A stretch of DNA of 64,000 nucleotides from NCBI RefSeq assembly GCF_000359745.1, contig NZ_AQHN01000062.1:62001-126000 (forward strand), in the 5' to 3' direction. The translations under genes were made by a program, and so were the position numbers. The notes under the pieces were generated by a model. The model was not told where the DNA came from and did no database searches. It was given only the letters and a program-made list of their open reading frames with translations. Of this stretch, positions 1 to 7,691 are shown piece by piece. Every line of letters starts with the position of its first letter. Positions within the stretch are counted from its first letter, which is position 1. Source of the stretch: Rhizobium freirei PRF 81. GTDB lineage: Bacteria > Pseudomonadota > Alphaproteobacteria > Rhizobiales > Rhizobiaceae.

Positions 1-190
1 CGCCCGTTGCCGGGTCGCGCATGACGTAGGGCGGAGCAACCGCCGCACCGCATCTCAGGACACCGGCCTTCTGCACGCCCTGCCAATAGCCATCGGCGGT
101 CTGAGCATAGGCGCTGGTTGCGGAAACGCCTGCCATAAGGGCGAGCGCGGGCAACGCCCGCAAGGCGGACGTGATCAACTTCGAAAGCAT
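1..190 (-). CDS. ABC transporter substrate-binding protein, N-terminal part (runs off left edge)
   Basis: Only the first 63 codons are inside the window. They encode a signal peptide (hydrophobic core about residues 8-22, ending near AYAQ) followed by QKAGVLRCG and APPYVMRD, the usual opening of family 3 (polar amino acid) periplasmic binding proteins. The ATG at 190 is preferred over the one at 196 because AGAGGA lies about six bases before it and abuts the earlier one. It is divergent from a GntR regulator, which may control it. Family assignment rests on a short stretch, so the ligand cannot be told. Confidence 0.7.
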   Translation of the reverse strand, partial: MLSKLITSALRALPALALMAGVSATSAYAQTADGYWQGVQKAGVLRCGAAVAPPYVMRDPATG

Positions 191-270
191 CGGCATTCCT
201 CTTTTGCTGTGCGCGAAGCGCGGTTCCACTCGTCGGCTTTGGCCGTTTCTTTTCAATTTTCTGTCGGCTG

Positions 271-309
271 CGTGTCGACTGACAAATTTATGTCAACACC
301 GTGTCGACA
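271..309. promoter_or_regulatory. Candidate operator between binding-protein gene and GntR gene
   Basis: Two direct copies of CGTGTCGAC (271-279 and 300-308) flank a palindrome TGACA-AATTTA-TGTCA (280-295). The element lies in the 197-bp divergent region. Its lower strand holds TTGACA and TTGACT, which could be -35 elements for the leftward gene. FCD-type GntR proteins bind short palindromes beside their own genes, so this is the likely site; that link is inference. Confidence 0.45.
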
Positions 310-387
310 AAGTCAAGCGAAAAAATTACATTGCCGACACGCTGTTTTTCTGGCCCAATGTCATATGTGCGAATGAAAGGGACTTAA

Positions 388-1107
388 GTGTCTGACGAGA
401 CTGAAGTGAAACGGGTCCGGGGAACCGGCTGGAAAAGCGTCTATGAAACGCTGCGCAACGAGATCCTCGCCCTCACCCTGCCGCCGGGTCAGCTTCTCGA
501 TGAAACAACCCTGGCCGAGCGCTTCGACATGTCGCGATCGCCGGTGCGCGAAGCCTTGATCCGCCTGGGCGCGGACGAACTCGTCGTGACATTGTCCAAC
601 CGCAGCACGATCGTCGCACCCATCGAAGTGGGAAGCTTTCCAAAGTATGTGGAGGCACTCGACATCGCCCAGCGGATGAACACGCGCCTGGCGGCGGCGC
701 TTCGAACCGATACCGACCTGAAGCTGATTGCCAAACGGGAAAAGGCATTTGCGACCGCCGTGAAAGTCGGAAATCATCTGGCGATGTCGGAGGCGAACAA
801 AGAATTCCACATGGCGATCGCCTATGCGGGAAAGAACCACTATCTGGCATCTTTCTATGAGAAGCTCCTGTCGCAGGGTCAGCGCATGCTGCACCTGCAT
901 TTCGAATATCTGGAACGCACCCACGAGGGGTATCTCCTCACGGACGAGCATAGCCTGATGCTGGAGGCGATCCGGGATAAGAACGTCGACCTGGCAGATG
1001 AGCTCGCCCATGCTCACACCCGCCAATTCCAGGATAACTTCATCAATTTCATGCGCGAGAACTATACGACCGACGTCCCGCTCGGACCCGCGCGAGCTGC
1101 GGAGTAG
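388..1107 (+). CDS. GntR family transcriptional regulator, FCD domain
   Basis: 239 aa. The N-terminal winged helix (about residues 12-75, with LAERFDMSRSPVREALIRL as recognition region) is followed by an all-helical FCD ligand domain (FHMAIAYAGKNHYL and a late HS-LMLEAI stretch). It uses a GTG start at 388 with AAAGGG upstream; the in-frame ATG at 373 is cut off by a TAA. The stop codon abuts the start of the next gene, so the two are co-transcribed. FCD regulators usually sense organic or amino acids and repress a neighbouring catabolic or uptake operon. The ligand here is unknown. Confidence 0.9.
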   Translation: MSDETEVKRVRGTGWKSVYETLRNEILALTLPPGQLLDETTLAERFDMSRSPVREALIRLGADELVVTLSNRSTIVAPIEVGSFPKYVEALDIAQRMNTRLAAALRTDTDLKLIAKREKAFATAVKVGNHLAMSEANKEFHMAIAYAGKNHYLASFYEKLLSQGQRMLHLHFEYLERTHEGYLLTDEHSLMLEAIRDKNVDLADELAHAHTRQFQDNFINFMRENYTTDVPLGPARAAE

Positions 1108-1902
1108 ATGGCAGATATGAAGACGATCGGCTTTGTCGGAACCGGTGCGATCACAGAGGCCATGATACAGGGCCTATTGGCCGAGCCGGCACATGTCTCT
1201 AAGGTCTATGTCTCGCCTCGCAACGCGGACATCGCAGCAAGGCTTGCCGCCAAATTCGACGACGTCACCGTGGCAGCAGACAACCAGACGGTGGTTGATC
1301 ACAGCGACATTGTGGTCCTCGCCATACGTCCGCAGATCGCCGAAGAGGTGATACGCGCGCTCCGTTTCAGGAATGAACAACGCATCGTCAGCGTCATCGC
1401 CACGATGGAGCGGCAAAACCTGCTCGATTGGATCCGGGCCGAGATAGATTTGGTACAGGCGATCCCCTTGCCTTTCGTCGCAGATCGCCGGGGCGTGACC
1501 GCCATCTACCCGCCTAATCCCCAAATTGCCGCCCTCTTCGATGCCCTCGGCACGGCCGTTCAATGCGAATCCCGAAAGGAGTATGATCTTCTTGCCGCTG
1601 CCAGCGCCATGATGTCGACCTTCTTTGGCGTCATGGAGTTCACGACCGACTGGCTGGAAAAGAACGGCCTCGGTCGACCGAAGGGGCAAGCCTATATCGC
1701 ACCGCTTTTTGAAAGCCTCGCTCAGCGGGCCAATGGGAAGACTGTCCATTCGTTTCATTCGCTCAGCGAGGAATTCGCGACAAAAGGTGGGCTGAACGAG
1801 CAGGTCCTGTCGGATTTCGAGACGAAGGGTGGACGCGCCGCATTGGTCTCGGCGTTGGATCGGGTGTTGGCGCGCATCGAGGGGCGCGACCACAATCTGT
1901 GA
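1108..1902 (+). CDS. Pyrroline-5-carboxylate reductase-like NAD(P)-dependent oxidoreductase
   Basis: 264 aa, close to the usual ProC length of about 270. An N-terminal Rossmann fold shows GFVGTGAITEAM (residues 8-19), then VVLAIRPQ, the ProC-type segment after the cofactor domain, and the helical dimerisation region in the second half. ProC reduces pyrroline-5-carboxylate to proline, but paralogues next to transporters often act on other cyclic imines. The gene starts directly after the GntR stop (TAGATG); an inner ATG at 1117 is possible. With the divergent amino acid binding protein this suggests uptake and reduction of an amino-acid-like compound. Confidence 0.8.
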   Translation: MADMKTIGFVGTGAITEAMIQGLLAEPAHVSKVYVSPRNADIAARLAAKFDDVTVAADNQTVVDHSDIVVLAIRPQIAEEVIRALRFRNEQRIVSVIATMERQNLLDWIRAEIDLVQAIPLPFVADRRGVTAIYPPNPQIAALFDALGTAVQCESRKEYDLLAAASAMMSTFFGVMEFTTDWLEKNGLGRPKGQAYIAPLFESLAQRANGKTVHSFHSLSEEFATKGGLNEQVLSDFETKGGRAALVSALDRVLARIEGRDHNL

Positions 1903-2015
1903 GAGCGCATCCCGGAGGGGACGTGGATTTAGACTTTCGACCAACGGCACCGTTGAAGCGACCAGATTATCGATGGCCTCAAACGCAGCCCTCGATAGGA
2001 GGCAAACTGGAGCCG

Positions 2016-3161
2016 TTATTCGACGTCAAGATCAAAGAAATGCTGGGTCGCCAAAGCGGCTGCACCCCGCGCCCAGGAACCCGGCACCCAATCGGGAAGC
2101 AATTCGGGCGTGTTCAAGAAGACATATTTCGCCATCGAGCGACGGATCGGCTCGAGAATCGCGTCGCCAAACTGCATGGCTTCGCCACCCGCGATCAGGA
2201 CCTCGGGATCAAACAAATTTACGAGATCCGCCAGGTGACGCCCAATCAATTCTCCGGCTTGCGCCATGATTTCAAGGGCATCCGCATCGCCAGTCTCGAC
2301 CGCGGCGGCATATTCGTCACGCGTTGCCTTTGCGCCTCGGCGCAGGCCCCACTCATCGATCATCGCGGCCTCTGCCGTATGCGCCTGAAGGCAACCCCTT
2401 CGTCCGCATTCGCAAAGCCGTCCGCCGGGAACCGTGATGATGTGACCAAGCTTCCCCGCAAGGCCATGGCTTCCGTGATAGATTTCGCCATCCATGACCA
2501 GCGATGATCCGACCCCGGTTCCGACTGCGATCGTCGCGAAATTGCTGTAGTTGCGGCCAGCTCCGAAAAGCCGCTGCGCGACGGTGAAGGCGCTGATGTC
2601 GTCGTCGATCCAGACCGGGATATGGACCTGCTCGCGCAACAATTCGGGGAAGGCCAGATTACGCCAGCCAAAACGCGGGCTCTGGATGCAGATGCCTTTG
2701 ACCGCATCCACCTCGCCGGGGATGGAAACGCCGACGCCCATCACGGGCGAGCCGGTGCGACCCGCATCGGCCAGAAGCTTCGGGATCGCTGTTGCAATGG
2801 CCTCGACCATGGTTTCCGGCCGCGTGTCCGGAACCGGCATATCGAAAGATGCGATCGGCGTCGTCGCCAGATCGGTCAAAACACAGTCAATGCTGTCATG
2901 ACGAAGCTTGAACCCGACAGCGAGATGGCCGCCATAGTTGATGTCGACCGGCACCGGCCGGCGCCCCGTTGCGCCCGGCTGCGCCTTTCCTTCGACGACG
3001 AGCCCCTCCTCGATCAGTTCCGTGACCACGAAGGTCACGGCCGCCGGGCTCAGGCCAGTCACCGTTGCGATTTCGGCGCGCGGCATCGGGCCGCGGTTTC
3101 GCAGCAGGTTAAGAATGAGCCGCCGGTTGAGAGCTCTAGAGGTACTGGGGTTGCCGCGCAC
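2016..3161 (-). CDS. ROK family transcriptional regulator (repressor of adjacent sugar operon)
   Basis: 381 aa, typical for NagC/XylR-type ROK repressors. A winged helix-turn-helix covers about residues 10-60 (RAEIATVTGLSPAAVTFVV), followed by a ROK sugar-binding domain. The zinc site is visible as GH (239-240) plus CECGRRGC (250-257). The conserved acidic residue before the zinc histidine in sugar-phosphorylating ROK proteins is Lys in AGKLGH, which fits a regulator, not a kinase. GTG start at 3161 with AAAGGA upstream. Divergent from the sugar ABC/GH42 operon, so probably its repressor; the inducer is inferred to be a galactoside. Confidence 0.88.
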   Translation of the reverse strand: MRGNPSTSRALNRRLILNLLRNRGPMPRAEIATVTGLSPAAVTFVVTELIEEGLVVEGKAQPGATGRRPVPVDINYGGHLAVGFKLRHDSIDCVLTDLATTPIASFDMPVPDTRPETMVEAIATAIPKLLADAGRTGSPVMGVGVSIPGEVDAVKGICIQSPRFGWRNLAFPELLREQVHIPVWIDDDISAFTVAQRLFGAGRNYSNFATIAVGTGVGSSLVMDGEIYHGSHGLAGKLGHIITVPGGRLCECGRRGCLQAHTAEAAMIDEWGLRRGAKATRDEYAAAVETGDADALEIMAQAGELIGRHLADLVNLFDPEVLIAGGEAMQFGDAILEPIRRSMAKYVFLNTPELLPDWVPGSWARGAAALATQHFFDLDVE

Positions 3162-3170
3162 GGTGATCCT

Positions 3171-3192
3171 TTAAATTTATTTTGTAAATTAA
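3171..3192. promoter_or_regulatory. Candidate ROK operator
   Basis: An AT-rich inverted repeat AATTTA-(ATTTTG, centre)-TAAATT lies ten bases upstream of the ROK start codon in otherwise GC-rich DNA. Left arm 3174-3179, right arm 3185-3190. ROK repressors of the NagC/Mlc type bind AT-rich palindromes of this shape. The position suits autoregulation and control of the rightward sugar operon. Confidence 0.5.
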
Positions 3193-3362
3193 CTATTGTT
3201 GCCTCTCGCAAGATACGGTATGCAATAGAACATGGCAATGGAGGAACATCCGCTTGTGTTCGCATAAGCGGAAATGCCGATTTATTGCGAAATTTCTGAA
3301 GATTAGCGGCTGTTCGCATCTGTGGACGGGCCAGGGTTTTGATGTGCCTCGGGAGGAAGTAG

Positions 3363-4640
3363 ATGGCATCGAAGAACGAACATTCACTTATCAATGCAAT
3401 CAGGGCGTCGCGGCGTCAGTTCATAGTCGGCACGGGTGCTGCCCTGGCTGCTACGGCTCTTTACCGCCCGGCAATCGCCAATGGCGGCGAAGTGACGATC
3501 ATTTCGGATATCGGCAACGCCGACCAGCGGGCCGTCCTCGAGCGCATTGCCGCCGACTTCACCAAGAAGACGGGGACGAAAGTCACCATCAACAACATGG
3601 ACCACGAGGCCCATAAGACAGCCATCCGCAGCTACCTCGTCGTCGGCGCCCCCGATATCTGCTTCTGGTTCTCCGGCAACCGAATGAAGGCTTTCGTCGA
3701 TCGCGGACTGTTCGACGACATTTCCGACCTGTTCGCGAAGGAAGGCTATAGCGACAAGCTGGGCGCCACCATGACGGCCGTCACCGTCAACGGCAAGCAA
3801 TACGGCCTGCCGCTTGGCGGCATTCTCTGGGGTCTTTTCTATCGCAAGGATGTTTTCGCCGCGAAGGGCTGGACGGCACCGAAGAACTGGGACGATTTCC
3901 TGAAGTTCGGGGAGGCGGCGAAGTCTGCCGGCATGACCCCGATCAGCATGGGCACGAAGGAACTATGGCCGACCGGCGGCTGGTTCGACCACATGAACCT
4001 GCGCATCAACGGCTTGGATAAGCACCTTGCCCTGATGGAAGGCAAGATCCCCTATACCGACCCGATGCTGAAGCCGGTCTTCGACAAATGGGAAGAGCTC
4101 ATCAAGGCCAATTTCTTCTCCGCAAGCGGGCCGTCCTTCGGCTGGGAGCAGGCCGGCGCCGCTCTGGCGCAGAAGAAGGCGGCGATGATGGACCTTGGAG
4201 GCTTCATCAAGTCCGCCTTCCCGGCGAGCGACCATGAGCAGCTCGCCTACGCCCCCTTCCCGGAAATCGTCCCCGGCATCGAACGCTATGAGGATTTCTC
4301 CGTCAACTCGGTGCATATCCCGGCCAAGGCGAAAAACCGGCAAGGCGCGCGCGACTTTCTCGCCTATTTCTACCAGCCGGACAATCTCGGCGCATTCCTC
4401 GAAGCCGAAGGCGCCATTCCGCCACGCAATGATTGCCCGCCGAGCAAGGACCCGATGGTCAATGTCGCGGTGGAATCGCTCAAGACTGTGAAGGGAACGT
4501 CGCAATATTATGACCGCGACACCGATCCGGACATGGCGCAGGACGGCATGAAGGGCTTCCAGGAATTCACGATCAAGCCCGAGCGGCGCGACCAGATCCT
4601 GGCGCGGCTCGAAAAGACCCGCGCTCGCATTTTCAAATAG
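3363..4640 (+). CDS. Sugar ABC transporter substrate-binding protein (family 1), Tat-exported
   Basis: 425 aa, the usual size for family 1 binding proteins. A twin-arginine signal SRRQFIV (residues 16-22) precedes a hydrophobic core and an A-x-A cleavage site near ALYRPAIA. The body shows family 1 features: an ILERIAADFTKKTG-like opening, GLPLGGILWGLFYRKDVF and a late EAEGAIPPR segment. It delivers a sugar or oligosaccharide to the two permeases encoded just downstream. First gene of an operon running to 9833; a good AGGAAG site precedes the ATG. The GH42 enzyme at the operon end suggests a beta-galactoside as ligand. Confidence 0.92.
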   Translation: MASKNEHSLINAIRASRRQFIVGTGAALAATALYRPAIANGGEVTIISDIGNADQRAVLERIAADFTKKTGTKVTINNMDHEAHKTAIRSYLVVGAPDICFWFSGNRMKAFVDRGLFDDISDLFAKEGYSDKLGATMTAVTVNGKQYGLPLGGILWGLFYRKDVFAAKGWTAPKNWDDFLKFGEAAKSAGMTPISMGTKELWPTGGWFDHMNLRINGLDKHLALMEGKIPYTDPMLKPVFDKWEELIKANFFSASGPSFGWEQAGAALAQKKAAMMDLGGFIKSAFPASDHEQLAYAPFPEIVPGIERYEDFSVNSVHIPAKAKNRQGARDFLAYFYQPDNLGAFLEAEGAIPPRNDCPPSKDPMVNVAVESLKTVKGTSQYYDRDTDPDMAQDGMKGFQEFTIKPERRDQILARLEKTRARIFK

Positions 4641-4757
4641 TCCTCCCGGACCAGGCCGCGGCGGGTCGCGGGTCTTGCGGCCCGCAGCTCCGCCGCGCCC
4701 ACCTTCAAAATGCGCCTCTCAAGGCGCATCGAGTTATCGAACCAAGAAGTCTGAGCC

Positions 4758-5633
4758 ATGTGGAAAAAGCACAGGAACTGGCTGACGCCTGTCCTCTTCA
4801 TTGTGCCGGGATGTATCCTGTTCGGAACGATCATCATCGCTTCCTCGGTGGAATCGGTCTGGATATCGTTTTTCGATTGGGATGGGGTCGGCCAGAAGAG
4901 CTGGGTCGGGCTGGCGAACTACTTTGAGCTTTTCGCCGATCCGCAATTCTACGTCTCGCTGAAGAACAACATCATTTGGCTTGTCATGTTTATGGCGGCA
5001 CCGCCGCTCGGACTGGCACTGGCGCTGCTCGTCAACCAGCAGCTTGCCGGCATGCGGATCTTGAAGTCGCTCTTCTTCATCCCGCTGGTGCTCGCCACAG
5101 TCACGGTCGGCGTCGTGTTCGGCTGGGTCTATGACCCGAATTACGGGCTCCTTGCTCTCATCTTCGGTCTTTTCGGGGCAACGGCACCGGCTCTGCTTGC
5201 CGACGAGCATTTCGTCACCTTCGCCGTGGTCGCTGCTGCGCTCTGGCCGCAGATCGCATTCTGCATGGTGCTCTTTCTCGCCGGCCTCAACAATCTGAGC
5301 TCCGACATCATCGGCGCCGGACGTGTCGATGGCGCGCGCGGCTGGAACATGCTCTGGCATGTCGTCCTGCCGCAATTGCGCCAGGTGGGTTTCATTGCCC
5401 TTGCCGTAACCGTCGTCGGCGCCTTGCGATCCTTCGACATGATCGCGGTGATGACATCGGGCGGCCCGTTCGGCTCCTCGGAGGTGCTGGCCTATCAGAT
5501 GTACGAACAGTCGATCTTCTCTTATCGCTTTGGCTATGGCGCGGCCATCGCCACCGTCCTCTTTGCAATCATGATCGTTTTCATCACCTGGTATCTGCGC
5601 GTCATGGTGCGCATGGAACGGGAGACACGCTGA
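4758..5633 (+). CDS. Sugar ABC transporter permease (MalF/LacF type)
   Basis: 291 aa with six predicted membrane segments. The EAA loop that contacts the ATPase is seen as GAGRVDGARGWNMLWHVVLPQL in the last third. It forms the inner-membrane channel together with the next gene product; the two reading frames overlap by one base (TGATG). The 117-bp gap before it may hold mRNA secondary structure that favours expression of the binding protein, as is common in such operons; that point is inference. Confidence 0.92.
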   Translation: MWKKHRNWLTPVLFIVPGCILFGTIIIASSVESVWISFFDWDGVGQKSWVGLANYFELFADPQFYVSLKNNIIWLVMFMAAPPLGLALALLVNQQLAGMRILKSLFFIPLVLATVTVGVVFGWVYDPNYGLLALIFGLFGATAPALLADEHFVTFAVVAAALWPQIAFCMVLFLAGLNNLSSDIIGAGRVDGARGWNMLWHVVLPQLRQVGFIALAVTVVGALRSFDMIAVMTSGGPFGSSEVLAYQMYEQSIFSYRFGYGAAIATVLFAIMIVFITWYLRVMVRMERETR

Positions 5634-6484
5634 TGTATCCTCGCCCCATTCCCGAAGAGAAGCCCGCGCTTCGCGTCCTCTATGCCGGCTTCGTCGGCCT
5701 GATCCTCCTATTGTGGCTGCTGCCGCTTTTTGCGGTCATGCTGACCGCGTCCAAGACGGCCGATGAAATCATGGCCGGCAAATACTGGACCTGGCCCGGG
5801 CACTTCAATCTCGTCGAGAACTTCCAGTCCGTCTTCCAGCAGACGAACATGTGGGGCTATTTCATCAACAGCCTCATCATCACCTTGCCTTCTGTATTGC
5901 TGGTTCTCGTTTTCTCGACGCTGACCGGCTACGTGCTCGCGCGTTATAATTTCCGCGGCAATGCCCTGCTCTTCTCGCTCTTCGTCGGCGGCAACTTCCT
6001 GCCTGCGCAGATCATGATGATCCCGGTTCGCGACCTCATGGTGTCAGTCGGCCTTTACGACACCTATTTCGCCTTGATCATCTTCCATGTCGCCTTCCAG
6101 ACCGGTTTCGCGACCCTGTTCATGCGCAATTTCATCGCGGCTCTGCCCGACGAATTGTTCCAGGCGGCGCGCGCCGAAGGGGCATCGCCCTTTCAGACGA
6201 TGCGCCATGTCGTCATACCGCTGATGCGGCCGGCGCTCGCAGCACTCGCGATCCTGATCTTCACCTTCGTCTGGAACGATTATTTCTGGGCGATCGTGCT
6301 CACCCAGAGCGACGTCGTGAAACCGGTAACGGCGGGCCTGAACAATCTTCGAGGCGAATGGACGTCGGCCTGGAACATCGTGGCGGCAGCAACCTTGTTC
6401 GTCGCCATCCCTCCGGTCCTGATGTTCTTCCTGATGCAGAAGCATTTCATCGCGGGCCTGACCATGGGCGCCGTCAAGGGCTGA
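5633..6484 (+). CDS. Sugar ABC transporter permease (MalG/LacG type)
   Basis: 283 aa, six predicted membrane segments. The EAA loop reads QAARAEGASPFQTMRHVVIP, placed as in MalG-type carbohydrate permeases. Partner of the preceding permease, with which it is translationally coupled. No odd features; length and order match the family. Confidence 0.92.
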   Translation: MYPRPIPEEKPALRVLYAGFVGLILLLWLLPLFAVMLTASKTADEIMAGKYWTWPGHFNLVENFQSVFQQTNMWGYFINSLIITLPSVLLVLVFSTLTGYVLARYNFRGNALLFSLFVGGNFLPAQIMMIPVRDLMVSVGLYDTYFALIIFHVAFQTGFATLFMRNFIAALPDELFQAARAEGASPFQTMRHVVIPLMRPALAALAILIFTFVWNDYFWAIVLTQSDVVKPVTAGLNNLRGEWTSAWNIVAAATLFVAIPPVLMFFLMQKHFIAGLTMGAVKG

Positions 6485-6522
6485 CGCGTTCCCACCGATT
6501 GAGACGATTTGGAGTACCATTC

Positions 6523-7674
6523 ATGAGCCATGTACAGCTGATTGATATCGACAAACATTATGGCGGCTACCATGCCCTGCGCTCGGTGAACCTCTCCGTC
6601 GACAAGGGCGAGTTCATCGTCATGGTCGGCCCGTCCGGCTGCGGCAAGTCCACCACGCTGAAGACGATTGCCGGGCTTGAGACCATCAGCTCCGGCGAGA
6701 TCTGGATCAACGGCCGCAACGTGACGCGCGAGGAGCCGGGCGATCGCGGCATCGCCATGGTCTTCCAGTCCTATGCGCTTTATCCGCACATGACCGTTGC
6801 CGAGAATATGGGCTTCGGCCTGAAGATGGCCAAGCGCCCGCAGGCCGAGATCGAGGCTGCCGTCAGGCGCGCGGCAGACATCCTCAGAATATCCGACCAA
6901 CTCGACAAGCGCCCGAAGCAGCTTTCGGGCGGCCAGCGTCAGCGCGTCGCCATCGGCCGTGCGATTACCCGCTCGCCGGAAGTCTTTCTCTTTGACGAGC
7001 CGCTCTCCAATCTCGATGCCGCGCTGCGCACGCAGATGCGCGTGGAACTTTCGACCCTGCACCAGCAGCTCGGATCGACGATGATCTATGTGACGCACGA
7101 TCAGGTCGAGGCGATGACCATGGCAAGCCGCATCGTCGTGTTCAACAAGGGGATCATCGAGCAGGAAGGCGCACCGCTTCATCTCTATCACAATCCGGCA
7201 AACCAATTCGTCGCCGGCTTTCTCGGTGCGCCGCGGATCAATTTCGTCAATGCAAAGCTCGTTTCCCTTCGCGATGGTATCGCTGAAGTCGCGCTCGAAG
7301 GTGGCGGCACGACGGTCCGCGTTCCCGTGGCCGATGTCGGTGATCTAAAGGCCGAAGCGAGCCTCACCCTCGGAATCCGGCCGGAATCGCTGAAATTAGA
7401 CTCCTCTGCCGAGGACGTCGCTATCTCCTTGGATGGCAAGGTTCGACTGGTCGAGCAGCTTGGTCGCGAGACCATTCTCTACGTCGACGCAGGCCCGCTC
7501 GCCACGATCGGTTCGGAAAGCGGCACGCGCAACTTCACCGTTCAGCTCGGCAATGCAACCGGGTTTTCGGCCGGCGAGCAGATCAAGCTGTCCGCCTCCA
7601 CATCCTCCCTCTATCTCTTCGGCCCGGATGGCAGAACCATCAGCCGGCCGAAGCCCATCATTGCCTCCCTGTAA
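6523..7674 (+). CDS. Sugar ABC transporter ATP-binding protein (MalK/UgpC type)
   Basis: 383 aa. Walker A GPSGCGKST (about residues 37-45), signature LSGGQRQRVAIGRA, Walker B VFLFDEPLSNLD and switch H (VTHDQ) are all intact. A C-terminal TOBE/OB region of about 130 residues gives the MalK-like length. The ATG at 6523 (MSHVQLIDI) is the start; the open frame extends further upstream, but that part runs over the permease gene and has no family similarity. GGAG lies about eight bases before the ATG. It energises the transporter encoded upstream; such ATPases are often shared between several sugar importers. Confidence 0.93.
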   Translation: MSHVQLIDIDKHYGGYHALRSVNLSVDKGEFIVMVGPSGCGKSTTLKTIAGLETISSGEIWINGRNVTREEPGDRGIAMVFQSYALYPHMTVAENMGFGLKMAKRPQAEIEAAVRRAADILRISDQLDKRPKQLSGGQRQRVAIGRAITRSPEVFLFDEPLSNLDAALRTQMRVELSTLHQQLGSTMIYVTHDQVEAMTMASRIVVFNKGIIEQEGAPLHLYHNPANQFVAGFLGAPRINFVNAKLVSLRDGIAEVALEGGGTTVRVPVADVGDLKAEASLTLGIRPESLKLDSSAEDVAISLDGKVRLVEQLGRETILYVDAGPLATIGSESGTRNFTVQLGNATGFSAGEQIKLSASTSSLYLFGPDGRTISRPKPIIASL

Positions 7675-7691
7675 AGAAAGCTTGTGACCTC

